Assembly (NCBI RefSeq): GCF_030705605.1
Contig: NZ_JAPCKK010000001.1
Location: 62,001-126,000, forward strand
Length of the DNA stretch: 64,000 nt
Direction: 5' to 3'
Origin: Paenibacillus zeirhizosphaerae
Lineage (GTDB): Bacteria; Bacillota; Bacilli; Paenibacillales; Paenibacillaceae
Shown: positions 17,591 through 27,060 of the stretch, piece after piece
Numbering within the stretch: position 1 is the stretch's first letter
Layout of the letters: every line of letters begins with the position of its first letter
Translations under genes and position numbers: made by a program
The notes under the pieces: generated by a model
What the model was told of the DNA's origin: nothing
The model's database searches: none
Seen by the model: only the letters and a program-made list of their open reading frames with translations

Positions 17591-19057
17591 TTAACTGCAG
17601 GCGCAGTTCAAAACCGGCTTGCGTGCGGCGGTGGTTTCATCCAGGCGTGTGACCACTGTAGTATAAGGAGCATTGATCACCAGCTCCGGATTCTCCTCCG
17701 CTTCCTTGGCAATGCGAATCATCGTATCTATAAAGCCGTCGAGTGTTTCCTTGCTCTCTGTTTCGGTTGGCTCGATCATGATGCATTCCTCCACATTGAG
17801 CGGGAAGTATACGGTCGGCGGGTGGTAGCCGAAATCGAGCAGTCTTTTGGCGACATCAAGAGTGCGAACGCCGTATTGTTTCAAGCCCCGGCCTGACATT
17901 ACGAATTCATGCTTGCAGACACCCGGATAAGGGATCTCATAGTAGGGTGCCAGGCGGTGCATCATGTAGTTGGCATTCAGCACGGCATTTTCCGATACGG
18001 CACGTAAGCCGTCTGGTCCGTAAGTGCGGATATATGCATAAGCACGGACGAGAATGCCGAAATTGCCGTAGTACGCTTTTACTCGGCCGATAGAATTGGC
18101 CTGCTCCGTATCCCAACTGTACGTGTCATCCTCGTTTTTAACGACCATCGGCTTAGGCAGAAAAGGAACAAGTAGCTGCTTGACGCCGACTGGGCCTGCT
18201 CCGGGGCCGCCTCCGCCGTGTGGGGTACTCATCGTCTTGTGCAGATTCAAATGCACAACGTCAAATCCCATGTCGCCCGGGCGGGTGATGCCCATAATGG
18301 CGTTGGAGTTAGCTCCGTCATAATAAAGCAGTCCTCCCGCTTCATGCACGATTTCCGCAATTTCTGTGATCTGTTCTTCGAACAGTCCCAACGTATTCGG
18401 ATTTGTCAGCATGAGCGCGGCGGTGTCGCTGCCAACGGCGGCGCGCAGGGCGTCCAGGTCGACAAGTCCCTTAGCGGTCGACGGAATCGTGACCGTCTCA
18501 AAGCCCGCAACCGTCGCGCTCGCCGGATTGGTTCCGTGCGAGGAATCGGGCACAATGACTTTGGTGCGGTGCTCGCCGCGGCTTTCGTGATAAGCGCGGA
18601 TCATCATCAGGCCGGTCCATTCGCCATGGGCTCCGGCAGCAGGCTGCAGTGTTACGGCATCCATGCCTGTGAGTCCCGCCAGATCGTTTTGCAGCGTATA
18701 CAGCAGCTCAAGCGCGCCCTGAATGCTTTCTTCCGGCTGATAAGGATGGATTTTCGCTAATCCGGCATAACGAGCAACGTCTTCATTTACTTTCGGATTG
18801 TATTTCATCGTACAGGAGCCCAGTGGATAAAAGCCGTTATCTACGCCGAAGTTGCGGCGGGACAGCTCGGTGTAATGACGGATTACGTCCACCTCATAGA
18901 CTTCCGGCAGCGCGGCAGGCTCACTGCGTAGCAGCTCGGACGGAATGAGCTCCTCCGCCGGACGGCGCGGAACGTCGCATTCAGGCAGCGAAAAGGCAAC
19001 GCGTCCCGGACTGCTCAGTTCAAAAATCAGCGGCATATCGTGTTCGGATTGAGTCAT
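17591..19057 (-). CDS. gcvPB: Glycine dehydrogenase (decarboxylating) subunit 2
   Basis: The C-terminal subunit of the two-part P protein of the glycine cleavage system. It decarboxylates glycine with pyridoxal phosphate and passes aminomethyl to the lipoyl arm of GcvH. The 488-residue chain has '[10 protein letters not shown]', '[10 protein letters not shown]' and PLP Lys274 in '[18 protein letters not shown]'. It starts at ATG 19057, overlapping the gcvPA stop by 4 bp (ATGA), so subunit synthesis is coupled. Last gene of the riboswitch-controlled operon. Confidence 0.96.
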   Translation of the reverse strand: MTQSEHDMPLIFELSSPGRVAFSLPECDVPRRPAEELIPSELLRSEPAALPEVYEVDVIRHYTELSRRNFGVDNGFYPLGSCTMKYNPKVNEDVARYAGLAKIHPYQPEESIQGALELLYTLQNDLAGLTGMDAVTLQPAAGAHGEWTGLMMIRAYHESRGEHRTKVIVPDSSHGTNPASATVAGFETVTIPSTAKGLVDLDALRAAVGSDTAALMLTNPNTLGLFEEQITEIAEIVHEAGGLLYYDGANSNAIMGITRPGDMGFDVVHLNLHKTMSTPHGGGGPGAGPVGVKQLLVPFLPKPMVVKNEDDTYSWDTEQANSIGRVKAYYGNFGILVRAYAYIRTYGPDGLRAVSENAVLNANYMMHRLAPYYEIPYPGVCKHEFVMSGRGLKQYGVRTLDVAKRLLDFGYHPPTVYFPLNVEECIMIEPTETESKETLDGFIDTMIRIAKEAEENPELVINAPYTTVVTRLDETTAARKPVLNCACS

Positions 19058-20409
19058 AGCAATTCCTCCAGCACAGATGCGAATTGGTCAATCTCTTCTT
19101 TGCTTCTTTGCTCTGTTACGGCAATCAGCATGTGATTTTTATACTCCTCGTAGTCTCTGCCCAGATCATAACCTCCGATGAAACCGGCATCCAGAAGACG
19201 CGATTGCAGGTCCGACAAATCTGTGTCCTGCGGCAGAACGAGCACGAACTCGTTAAAGGTCGGGGACGTGAACGGTGTCGTAACCCCAGGCAGGGAGGTG
19301 AGGCGTTCAAAGGCATACCGGCTTTTGTGGAGGTTTAGCTCAGCGACCTCAATCATGCCATTTCTCCCCATAACGGACATGTAGACAGATGCAGAGAGCG
19401 CCAACAGCGCTTGGTTAGAGCAAATATTGGACGTCGCCTTTTCCCGGCGGATATGCTGTTCGCGTGCTTGAAGGGTCAGGACAAAGCCACGCTTGCCGTT
19501 GCGGTCCTTCGTTTGGCCGACGATTCTTCCCGGAATGCGGCGCATATGCTCCTGCGACACGGCAAAGTAACCGCAGGTCGGACCGCCGAGCGAAGAGGAG
19601 ATGCCAAGCGGTTGTGCGTCACCGACTACGATGTCAGCGCCCAGTTTGCCCGGTGCTTCAAGCAGACCGAGTGAGAGCGGATTGGAACTGACCACGAGCA
19701 GGCCTTTCTGCGCATGAATCAGTTCGGCCATCGGGCGAAGATTTTCAATAGAACCGAAGAAGTTAGGATTCTGAACCAGCACGGCGGCGGTATCTTCGGT
19801 TACCGCTGCAGCGAGCGCTTCAAAATCCGTTACACCGTTTTTGCAGCCTACTTCAACGATGTCCAGGTTAAGGCCGTGCGCATAAGTGCTCAGCACCTGA
19901 CGGGCCTCGGGATGAACCGCACGGGATACGACGAGCCGTTTGCGGCGTGTGGCGGCTGCTGCAAGATTGCCAGCTTCGGCCAGCGCGGTTGCTCCGTCAT
20001 ACATACTGGCATTGGCTACGGCCATGCCGGTCAGCTCGCATATATAGGATTGGAATTCAAAAATGGCCTGCAGTTCACCTTGGCTTACCTCCGGCTGATA
20101 CGGGGTGTAGGCGGTGTAAAATTCCGAGCGGGAGATGACATGATTGATGACAGAAGGAACATGGTGATCGTAGATGCCGGCTCCCAGAAAGCTGGCATGG
20201 GTTTCGCTGCTGGCATTTTTGCCAGCCAGCGCGGACATATGACGGGTCAGGGCCCGTTCATTCAATCTGGAAGAAACGGGAAGATCTCCCCGGAAACGAA
20301 TCTTTTCAGGAATATCCTTGAACAGGTCCTCAATGCTGTCAGCGCCAACAGTACGAAGCATTTCGGCGCGATCCTGTTCGGTCATCGGTAGGTATCTGTG
20401 CTGATTCAT
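19054..20409 (-). CDS. gcvPA: Glycine dehydrogenase (decarboxylating) subunit 1
   Basis: The 451-residue N-terminal subunit of the split P protein. Typical segments are '[15 protein letters not shown]', '[19 protein letters not shown]', '[11 protein letters not shown]' and 'GPTCGYFAV'. I start at ATG 20409 ([13 protein letters not shown]), preceded by AAAGGAGCGCAGTCA; the frame is open for 45 codons upstream without a ribosome site or similarity. It sits 40 bp after gcvT and overlaps gcvPB by 4 bp. Confidence 0.95.
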   Translation of the reverse strand: MNQHRYLPMTEQDRAEMLRTVGADSIEDLFKDIPEKIRFRGDLPVSSRLNERALTRHMSALAGKNASSETHASFLGAGIYDHHVPSVINHVISRSEFYTAYTPYQPEVSQGELQAIFEFQSYICELTGMAVANASMYDGATALAEAGNLAAAATRRKRLVVSRAVHPEARQVLSTYAHGLNLDIVEVGCKNGVTDFEALAAAVTEDTAAVLVQNPNFFGSIENLRPMAELIHAQKGLLVVSSNPLSLGLLEAPGKLGADIVVGDAQPLGISSSLGGPTCGYFAVSQEHMRRIPGRIVGQTKDRNGKRGFVLTLQAREQHIRREKATSNICSNQALLALSASVYMSVMGRNGMIEVAELNLHKSRYAFERLTSLPGVTTPFTSPTFNEFVLVLPQDTDLSDLQSRLLDAGFIGGYDLGRDYEEYKNHMLIAVTEQRSKEEIDQFASVLEELL

Positions 20410-20449
20410 TGACTGCGCTCCTTTCAAAATCCGGTTGAACCGGCCATCT

Positions 20450-21556
20450 CTATTTCGTGCGTTTATAAAACGGTGCCTTGATAATTTCAGCCTGCAGGCG
20501 TTTGCCTCTAATTTCCACTTCAACCTGCGTGCCCAGCTCTGCAAAGCGGCTATCGATTAACGCAAGTCCCAAATTCCGTTTAAGCGTAGGGGATTGTGTA
20601 CCTGTCGTCACTTCGCCAATCTGAGCGTCCCCGGCGAAGACGGGGTAATGGGAACGCGGAATGCCGCGGTCCAGCATTTCCAGGCCGACCAGCTTGCGTG
20701 GTGTTCCCTGTTCTTTCTGGGCCAGCAGTGCTTCCTGTCCGATAAACGGACTTTTATTCAGCTTGACGAAGAAACCGAGTCCCGCTTCCAGGGGGGAAAT
20801 CGTGGAGGACAGTTCCTGGCCGTACAGCGGGAGCTTCGCTTCAAAGCGCAGCGTATCCCGGGCACCAAGACCAGTCGGCACGAGACCATGCGCTTCACCT
20901 GCTCTCATCAGTCCCTGCCAGATCTGTGGGGCATCCTCGGCGCGGCAGTAGATCTCGAAGCCGTCTTCTCCGGTATATCCTGTGCGGGATACGAGCGCGG
21001 AAGCGCCGAATAAGCCAACATGTTCATGAAAACGGAAGGAGCTGAGTGAGGCCACGTCGCGATCCGCAGCACCGGATATAATTTCGGCTGCTACTGGCCC
21101 CTGCAGGGCCAGCAGCGCGGTCTGATCCGATACATTTTCCATATGCAAATCCGCTGGCTTATGCTGCAGCAGCCATTCCCAGTCCTTCTCGATGTTGGAG
21201 GCATTCACAACGAGCATGTAGGAATCGCTGCTCCGCTTGTAGACAAGCAGATCGTCAACGACTCCCCCGTCGGGATAACACATCAGTGTATACTGGGCCT
21301 GGCCGTCTTCAAGCTGGGATACGTCGTTGGTGGTTACATGCTGCAGAAAGCTTTCCGCACCAGCGCCTGTAACGTTGAACTCTCCCATATGGGAGACATC
21401 GAACAGTCCGGCACGTTCCCGTACAGCCTCGTGTTCCTTTTGAATCCCGCTGAACTGGACAGGCAGATCCCATCCGCCAAAGTCAATGCAGCGCGCGCCG
21501 GGGTAATCGGCATAAAGCGGGTACAGCGGTGTTCTTTTCAATGCGGTCAAGTTCAT
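20450..21556 (-). CDS. gcvT: Aminomethyltransferase (glycine cleavage T protein)
   Basis: A 368-residue folate enzyme that releases ammonia from the aminomethyl-lipoyl group of GcvH and forms 5,10-methylene-tetrahydrofolate. Recognisable segments are '[13 protein letters not shown]', '[10 protein letters not shown]', '[14 protein letters not shown]', 'GLGARDTLR' and the C-terminal '[15 protein letters not shown]'. ATG 21556 follows GTGAGGTGA. First gene of gcvT-gcvPA-gcvPB, directly behind the glycine riboswitch. Confidence 0.96.
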   Translation of the reverse strand: MNLTALKRTPLYPLYADYPGARCIDFGGWDLPVQFSGIQKEHEAVRERAGLFDVSHMGEFNVTGAGAESFLQHVTTNDVSQLEDGQAQYTLMCYPDGGVVDDLLVYKRSSDSYMLVVNASNIEKDWEWLLQHKPADLHMENVSDQTALLALQGPVAAEIISGAADRDVASLSSFRFHEHVGLFGASALVSRTGYTGEDGFEIYCRAEDAPQIWQGLMRAGEAHGLVPTGLGARDTLRFEAKLPLYGQELSSTISPLEAGLGFFVKLNKSPFIGQEALLAQKEQGTPRKLVGLEMLDRGIPRSHYPVFAGDAQIGEVTTGTQSPTLKRNLGLALIDSRFAELGTQVEVEIRGKRLQAEIIKAPFYKRTK

Positions 21557-21592
21557 TCACCTCACAAAAGTGTTGGCAATGCTGTGGAAACC

Positions 21593-21657
21593 AAAAAAGG
21601 ACAGGCCAAAGAACGGTAAATAGCTTCCCAGCTATTCCATTCTTCAGCTCTGTCCTT
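21593..21657 (-). terminator. Terminator forming the expression platform of the glycine riboswitch
   Basis: On the minus strand, AAGGACAG at the 3' edge of the second aptamer (21657-21650) is exactly complementary to CTGTCCTT (21604-21597), which is followed by more T (to 21593). A small AATAGCT/AGCTATT hairpin fills the loop. Because the left arm belongs to the aptamer stem, glycine binding should prevent termination, which suits an ON switch for glycine breakdown. Confidence 0.7.
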
Positions 21658-21844
21658 GATACCTGAGAGTTACCCTGTATGATGACAGGTTTCCCCTTGG
21701 GTGACCCGCTGCCGCGGATTCTCTCCAGAGTCGCGTCCGGTAAAGGTCCTTTTGCCTGAGAGATTCACCGTTCGTCGGCTTACTCCTTCGGCGTTACCTG
21801 CTGATCCCGCGGATATCCTTCCCGGAATGTCGGTAATCTCTCCC
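21646..21844 (-). promoter_or_regulatory. Tandem glycine riboswitch (gcvT motif)
   Basis: Two aptamers lie in the gcvT leader. The first opens with GGGAGAGA (21844 down) and contains GCCGAAGGAGTAAGC and GAATCTCTCAGGCAAAAGGACC. The second opens with CTGGAGAGA and contains GTCACCCAAGGGG and GTAACTCTCAGGTATCAAGGACAG. These repeated GGAGAGA, GCCGAAGG/CACCCAAGG and CTCTCAGG elements are the known glycine-aptamer core. Both copies look complete, so cooperative or pre-organised binding is possible. Confidence 0.93.
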
Positions 21845-21876
21845 TATACGTTCATCCGCAATAGAATCTATAAACA

Positions 21877-21905
21877 TTAATACGCGATCACCGAGGATAT
21901 GTCAA
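21877..21905 (-). promoter_or_regulatory. Promoter of the gcvT operon
   Basis: On the minus strand, TTGACA (21905-21900), 17 bp, TATTAA (21882-21877) stands about 33 bp before the first aptamer. Confidence 0.7.
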
Positions 21906-22005
21906 TAAATTTGTCATATTTTTAGTTTAATCCCTAAATGTAAGCCATTACCCTTCCTACAGTGCTTCTATCCGGAAAAAAAGACGTGATTTTCTGTAAG
22001 CTATA

Positions 22006-22034
22006 TTGACATTTAAATCTTGCTTAGCTTAATC
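22006..22034 (+). promoter_or_regulatory. Promoter of gcvH
   Basis: TTGACA (22006-22011), 17 bp, TTAATC (22029-22034). It diverges from the gcvT promoter, and no riboswitch lies between it and gcvH, so gcvH is probably not under direct glycine control. Confidence 0.5.
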
Positions 22035-22126
22035 TTACGTTGAAAACGAGAAGGCGCAAAGAGCAGGTTAAGCAACGATCAAGTCTTTTCATGGTGAGAA
22101 ATTCCAGTGGAAATGGAGCGGTATAC

Positions 22127-22522
22127 ATGAGCGAAGTTAAGGAAAATTATTTGTACAGTGAAGAGCATGAATGGGTAAAAATTACGGAAGAAGGTACCTT
22201 GCTGGTCGGCATTTCCGATTTTGCCCAGCATCAGCTTGGCGACATTGTATTTGTCGAACTGCCTGAACAGGGGGCCGCGCTGGAACTCGGTGCAAGCGTT
22301 GGTACGATCGAATCGGTAAAAACGGTATCTGATCTGTATGCGCCGGTGAGCGGCACGGTGATTAAAGTGAACGAGTCGCTGCAGGACTCGCCCGAGCTGG
22401 TTAACAGCTCACCGTATGAGGAAGGCTGGATGTTTGAGATTCAGATTGATGGAGACGTGAATGATGCAGTGAGCAAGCTGCTGAGTGCGGAAGCATACAG
22501 CCGCCTCGTAGAAGAGGCTTAA
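22127..22522 (+). CDS. gcvH: Glycine cleavage system H protein
   Basis: A 131-residue lipoyl carrier that shuttles the aminomethyl group between P, T and L proteins. The lipoylated Lys65 lies in 'TIESVKTVSDLYAPVSG', and the N-terminal 'YSEEHEWVKI' is typical. I start at ATG 22127, after GGAG; a TTG-initiated longer frame from 22040 lacks similarity. It is split from its partner genes and transcribed on the opposite strand, ending at the terminator at 22601. In Bacillus, GcvH also relays lipoyl groups to other dehydrogenases, a reason for separate control. Confidence 0.95.
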   Translation: MSEVKENYLYSEEHEWVKITEEGTLLVGISDFAQHQLGDIVFVELPEQGAALELGASVGTIESVKTVSDLYAPVSGTVIKVNESLQDSPELVNSSPYEEGWMFEIQIDGDVNDAVSKLLSAEAYSRLVEEA

Positions 22523-22600
22523 TAGGATATTTGTCCTATATTACAGCTCGTCCTTCAAAAAACGACATGAAGCTGGTTTTGTTTTCTCAGGAATGTTAAG

Positions 22601-22653
22601 AAGCATGGATGCTGTTATGCCTCATTATAGGAGATACAGCAGCCATGCTTTTT
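22601..22653 (+). terminator. Intrinsic terminator of gcvH
   Basis: AAGCATGG-AT-GCTG pairs with CAGC-AG-CCATGCTT, ending in TTTT. Confidence 0.8.
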
Positions 22654-22773
22654 GCTGTTTTGGCCGTCAAATTGCAATAATGAAATGTTGTGTGGGAAAT
22701 TGCGGTTAATAACGTGGATGTCCGTTTATATTAAAGATAGGCTTTCGTTAATCACCTGGCCGGAGGCATTAAA

Positions 22774-22845
22774 ATGAAGTATAAAATCTTAAATTTAAAT
22801 TTTGTCATCAAGGTTCATGACGAAATTGCATTTTCATTTTATTGA
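22774..22845 (+). CDS. Possible 23-codon leader peptide upstream of mtlA
   Basis: ATG 22774 stands 8 bases after CGGAGG and opens 23 codons ending TGA at 22843-22845. No other gene explains this region. The peptide is not recognised and shows no run of one amino acid, so simple attenuation is unlikely. It overlaps the dyad at 22798-22827. It could equally be chance. Confidence 0.25.
   Translation: MKYKILNLNFVIKVHDEIAFSFY
22798..22827. promoter_or_regulatory. Inverted repeat in the mtlA upstream region, candidate MtlR operator
   Basis: AATTTTGTCAT (22798-22808) and ATGACGAAATT (22817-22827) match as inverted copies in 10 of 11 positions. A TTGACA (22910-22915) nearer mtlA may be the -35 box, although no clear -10 follows at 17 bp. 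The 485-bp gcvH-mtlA gap holds these elements plus the gcvH terminator. MtlR binding is inferred from position only. Confidence 0.35.
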
Positions 22846-23007
22846 TGGAGATACCGTTTTCAATTAGGATGAAATAAGCAAAAGGATATGAGGCCTTTTA
22901 CCTAAGGGTTTGACAAAATCACAAAAAGCGACAAATAACTTCGTTTTAGTATCGAATTTTGACGAATCCTTGCTTAAAGGTTTCAATACATTGAGGAGGT
23001 TTTTAGA

Positions 23008-24465
23008 ATGAGTTCAGTGGACGCTAAGTCCGGAAACGGCGGAGGCCTGCGGGTCGGCGTGCAAAAATTCGGACGCTTTCTGAGCGGTATGGTTATGCCG
23101 AACATGGGCGCCTTTATCGCCTGGGGGTTAATCACGGCCCTCTTTATTCCAACAGGCTGGTTCCCGAATGAAACATTTGGAGCGTTGGTCGGTCCAATGA
23201 TTACGTACCTGCTGCCGCTGCTTATTGGTTACACGGGTGGTACCATGGTACATGGTCAGCGTGGTGGCGTGGTCGGCGCGATCATGACCATCGGTGTCAT
23301 TGTCGGCGCAGACATTCCGATGTTCCTCGGCGCAATGGCTGCAGGCCCCTTTGGTGCCTGGGTAATCAAACAGTTTGACAAAGCGGTTGAAGGTAAAATA
23401 AAGTCCGGTTTTGAGATGCTGGTCAACAACTTCTCCGCTGGTATTATCGGTGGGGCGCTTGCACTGCTTGCGCATACAATTATAGGTCCAGTTATTCAAG
23501 CGATCAGCAGTGTGTTATCTGCTGGTGTACAGTTTTTGATGGATGCAGGACTTCTGCCGCTCGTTAACCTGCTCATTGAGCCGGGTAAAGTATTGTTCCT
23601 GAACAATGCTATTAATCACGGCATTTTGACACCACTTGCAACCGAGCAGGCCTCACAGATGGGCAAATCGATTTTGTTCATGCTGGAGTCCAATCCTGGT
23701 CCAGGTCTTGGTATTCTGCTTGCTTATTGCTTCCTGGGTCGCGGAACGGCTAAAGCTTCCGCTCCAGGTGCAGCGATCATCCACTTCTTTGGTGGTATTC
23801 ATGAGATCTACTTCCCGTACATTCTGATGAGACCGATTTTGATCCTGGCCGCAATGGCAGGCGGTGTTGCAGGTACGTTTACATTTATGATTACAGGCGC
23901 CGGTCTGGTAGCAGCTCCTTCGCCAGGAAGTATTTTCGCTTACTTCCTTATGACACCAAAAGGCGGTTATCTGCCGATGCTGGCGGGTGTCGTTGTAGCA
24001 GCGGTTGTATCTTTCGTTATTGCAGCTATCCTGCTCAAAACCGGTAAGCAAACAGAAGAGAGTCTGGAAGATGCCGCAGATCGTATGAAAGATATGAAAA
24101 ATCAAGGCAAAACAGGTAATGCAGCCGTGGCAGCCGATAACCGTGAAGCGGATCGTGCCGCAGCAGTAGCTTCCAGCAATGTGAAAACAAATGTCAACAA
24201 AATCGTATTCTCCTGTGATGCGGGTATGGGATCAAGCGCAATGGGCGCATCCATCCTCCGCAAGAAAATGAAGGAGGCCGGCGTGGATGTGGTCGTAACG
24301 AACACGGCAATCAGCGAAATTCCGCAAGACGCCGACATCGTTATTACACAGAAAACGCTGACTGACCGTGCCAAAACGGTTGCGCCGAAGGCGGAGCATA
24401 TTTCCATCGACAACTTCCTGAAGAGCCCTGAATATGAGGAACTCGTGGAACGTCTGAAAAAATAA
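23008..24465 (+). CDS. mtlA: PTS mannitol-specific transporter EIICB
   Basis: A 485-residue membrane protein that imports mannitol and delivers it as mannitol 1-phosphate. The EIIC part (about 1-340) has typical segments 'VMPNMGAFIAWGLITALF', 'FLNNAINHGILTPL' and 'IHFFGGIHEIYFPY'. A charged linker leads to EIIB with phospho-Cys403 in 'VFSCDAGMGSSAMGA'. EIIA is absent and supplied by mtlF. ATG 23008 follows TTGAGGAGGTTTTTAGA. Confidence 0.96.
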   Translation: MSSVDAKSGNGGGLRVGVQKFGRFLSGMVMPNMGAFIAWGLITALFIPTGWFPNETFGALVGPMITYLLPLLIGYTGGTMVHGQRGGVVGAIMTIGVIVGADIPMFLGAMAAGPFGAWVIKQFDKAVEGKIKSGFEMLVNNFSAGIIGGALALLAHTIIGPVIQAISSVLSAGVQFLMDAGLLPLVNLLIEPGKVLFLNNAINHGILTPLATEQASQMGKSILFMLESNPGPGLGILLAYCFLGRGTAKASAPGAAIIHFFGGIHEIYFPYILMRPILILAAMAGGVAGTFTFMITGAGLVAAPSPGSIFAYFLMTPKGGYLPMLAGVVVAAVVSFVIAAILLKTGKQTEESLEDAADRMKDMKNQGKTGNAAVAADNREADRAAAVASSNVKTNVNKIVFSCDAGMGSSAMGASILRKKMKEAGVDVVVTNTAISEIPQDADIVITQKTLTDRAKTVAPKAEHISIDNFLKSPEYEELVERLKK

Positions 24466-24544
24466 CTCGTAATACGCCTATCGGCAGAGCTTTCCAGGTC
24501 AATCGCACAGGCAGTTCAAGAGCGAAATCGGGAGGAGCAGTATC

Positions 24545-26629
24545 ATGAACATTACCAAACGACAAAGCGAAATCCTTGAATTCCTGCTGCAGCAGACCAG
24601 AGAGGTGACGGCGGGCGACATTGCCGCCCGCATTAATGTCAGTACGAGAACCATTCTCCGCGAGCTAAGTGCGGTGGAGAAATGGCTGGAGCCCCATGGG
24701 GTAAGGCTGGAGAAAAAATCCGGGATCGGAATCCATTTGGATGCCGATCCCTCTCGGCTTTTCCAGCTTCGCCAGCAACTGTTCCGTTCGGAATCGGTGG
24801 AGTATTCGGCGGAAGAACGAAAAATTTACAGCTTGTGCATGCTGCTGGATGACAGCGAGCCGATCAAGCTGTTGTCGCTGGCGGCAGATTTAAAGGTGAC
24901 GGTGGCTACCGTCAGCCATGATCTTGACGAGCTGCAATCCTGGATCGGCAAGCGTGGGCTTACCCTGGTGCGCAAGCGTGGATACGGTGTACAAATTACA
25001 GGCAGAGAATCGGACATCAGACGCGCCATTTCCGAGCTTGGGCTAGAGCATTTGGATGAATCCGACTTGTTTGGAAGGGACACGGTCAGACATTCATCTC
25101 ATGCTATGGATAAGCTAATGGAATTGATTGGAAGAGATGTGATGCTGACGGTGGAAAACGCTCTGTGGCAGCCTAATGAAAAATGGCTCGAGAACATGGT
25201 GGAGAGCAAGTATATGGAACTGCTGATCCAGCTCTCGGTGGCCGTTGCCCGAATCCGTCGAAGCTACGGGGCAGAGCGGCTGGAATCGGAAATGCTCCTG
25301 GGCACAGGCACTAATGAAGAAGAGGAGAAGATTCGTGCGGCGATGGTTGAGCGCATATGCGATGAATTGTCGGTTGCGCTGTCTCTTCAGTTTTCGGAAC
25401 AGGAGAAACGGTATTTTAGAAATTTGTTCCGTTCCGCCGAGGATCGCTCGACAAGGCTGCTGCCGCTGGATGACCTCGTGCTGCTGGAAATTGTGAATGA
25501 GCTAATCCGTCGGGTGGAGGAACGCGCAGGTGTGCATTTTGGAGAGGATCGCCTCCTGCGTGAAGGGCTGATTGCCCATGTTGAGCCGGTATTGCAAAGG
25601 CTGAAGGATGGAAGCTCCATCCGCAATCCGCTTTTACAGCAGATCCGCAAGGATTACACCGATCTCTTTGAAGCAGTCAAGGGGGCGGTGGCGGGCATAA
25701 CCGAGCTGGATGTGCCTGATGAAGAAGTGGGATTTCTGGTCATGCACTTTGGCGCTTCCATTGAACGTTTCCGCCAGTTGCAGCGAGAGGTGCGCGCCAT
25801 TGTGGTATGTACCAGCGGAATCGGCTCTTCCAGGCTGCTGGCGACACGGCTGGCAAAGGAGCTCCCGCAAATCAAGATCGTGGACCGCGCTTCATGGTTC
25901 GAGGCGGCTCGAATCCCTAAGAAGGATTATGATCTGGTCATTTCTACCGTCGATCTGCCGCTGGAGAAGGACCGGTATCTGAAGATCAGTCCACTGCTGA
26001 CGCAGGAGGAGAGTGACCGCCTGCGTCATTTTATCCAGAACATAACACTCAAGAAGGTTAGCGGTAGGCAAGGGCAGGTTGTAGAACCGAACCAGGGATT
26101 GGGGTGGCTGGTCGGGTTGAAGGACAGTCTGCAAGAGATTGTGCGGATCGTGCAGAATTTTCATATTTATCCGCTGGATAACCGGGAAATGGATATGAAT
26201 GAGGTTTTGTACGCCATGTGTATTTCCGAGGTCGGACGGGGAACCGTCCATGATCCGGAAGCCGTGGCTGAACTTCTGGCCGGAAGAGAGCAGCAGGGCA
26301 GCCAGGTGATTCCAGATACACCGCTTGCCTTGTTTCATACACGCAGCCGACACATCCGCACGCCTTCGCTTTCGCTGTACAGGCTGAGCGAGCCGCTGGA
26401 GTTGGAAGGAGCACAAGAAGCGGTAAAACAAGTGCTGTTAATGCTGGGCCCGCGTGAGCTGTCCAAGGAAAGCCTGGAGGTGCTCAGCGAGATCAGCGCA
26501 TTGCTGCTTCAAGGAGAAATGATCACGCTGCTGGAATACGGAAGCCGGGATGAGATCACCAGTTATATGGCAGATCAGTTGGCTGATTTTTTTCGCAGCA
26601 AATTAGAGACAGGGAGGACCATACAATGA
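24545..26629 (+). CDS. mtlR: Mannitol operon transcriptional activator MtlR
   Basis: A 694-residue PTS-regulated activator. Order of domains: two N-terminal helix-turn-helix units (about 1-160), two PTS regulation domains (about 180-400), an EIIB-like domain with Cys422 in 'VVCTSGIGSSRLL', and an EIIA-like domain with His598 in 'LALFHTRS'. These two match the regulatory Cys and His that tune Bacillus MtlR by phosphorylation. It lies between mtlA and mtlF, overlapping mtlF by 4 bp, as in Geobacillus-type operons. Confidence 0.93.
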   Translation: MNITKRQSEILEFLLQQTREVTAGDIAARINVSTRTILRELSAVEKWLEPHGVRLEKKSGIGIHLDADPSRLFQLRQQLFRSESVEYSAEERKIYSLCMLLDDSEPIKLLSLAADLKVTVATVSHDLDELQSWIGKRGLTLVRKRGYGVQITGRESDIRRAISELGLEHLDESDLFGRDTVRHSSHAMDKLMELIGRDVMLTVENALWQPNEKWLENMVESKYMELLIQLSVAVARIRRSYGAERLESEMLLGTGTNEEEEKIRAAMVERICDELSVALSLQFSEQEKRYFRNLFRSAEDRSTRLLPLDDLVLLEIVNELIRRVEERAGVHFGEDRLLREGLIAHVEPVLQRLKDGSSIRNPLLQQIRKDYTDLFEAVKGAVAGITELDVPDEEVGFLVMHFGASIERFRQLQREVRAIVVCTSGIGSSRLLATRLAKELPQIKIVDRASWFEAARIPKKDYDLVISTVDLPLEKDRYLKISPLLTQEESDRLRHFIQNITLKKVSGRQGQVVEPNQGLGWLVGLKDSLQEIVRIVQNFHIYPLDNREMDMNEVLYAMCISEVGRGTVHDPEAVAELLAGREQQGSQVIPDTPLALFHTRSRHIRTPSLSLYRLSEPLELEGAQEAVKQVLLMLGPRELSKESLEVLSEISALLLQGEMITLLEYGSRDEITSYMADQLADFFRSKLETGRTIQ

Positions 26630-27060
26630 GCATTATGTCCACAGACAAAGTAAAAATGAACGCAACAGCGAGTGACAAATACGAGGCTATCCGCATGGCA
26701 GGCCAGATCCTGCTGGATGCAGGCCATATTACGGAAGCATACATCGACAAGATGGTTGAGCGTGAGGAAATCGTGTCCACTTATGTAGGCAACGGACTGG
26801 CGATTCCGCATGGAACGAAAGAATCCAAGGAATTTATCAATTCTACTGGCATCTCCATTATCCAGTACCCGCAGGGTGTGGATTTCAACGGGGAGAAAGC
26901 ATATATGGTGATCGGCATCGCGGCACAGGGAGGAGAACACATGGAGATTCTGACCGGAATCGCTGTGGTATGCTCCGAAGAAGAGAATATGGATAAGCTG
27001 CGTAATGCGACTTCTGCACAGGAAATTATCGACTTGTTTGAAAGCGAGATGGAACTATGA
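26626..27060 (+). CDS. mtlF: PTS mannitol-specific EIIA component
   Basis: A 144-residue cytoplasmic phosphocarrier that passes phosphate from HPr to the EIIB domain of MtlA. The active His62 is in 'GLAIPHGTKES'. The fold features 'ILLDAGHITEAYIDKMVEREE' region and 'GEKAYMVIGIAA' are typical. The start at 26626 overlaps the mtlR stop, and the stop overlaps the mtlD start, each by 4 bp. Confidence 0.95.
   Translation: MSIMSTDKVKMNATASDKYEAIRMAGQILLDAGHITEAYIDKMVEREEIVSTYVGNGLAIPHGTKESKEFINSTGISIIQYPQGVDFNGEKAYMVIGIAAQGGEHMEILTGIAVVCSEEENMDKLRNATSAQEIIDLFESEMEL

Noticed and set aside
17400-17594. 64-codon plus-strand open frame ending near gcvPB
   Set aside because: It runs through the gcv terminator hairpin and has no ribosome site or protein-like composition.
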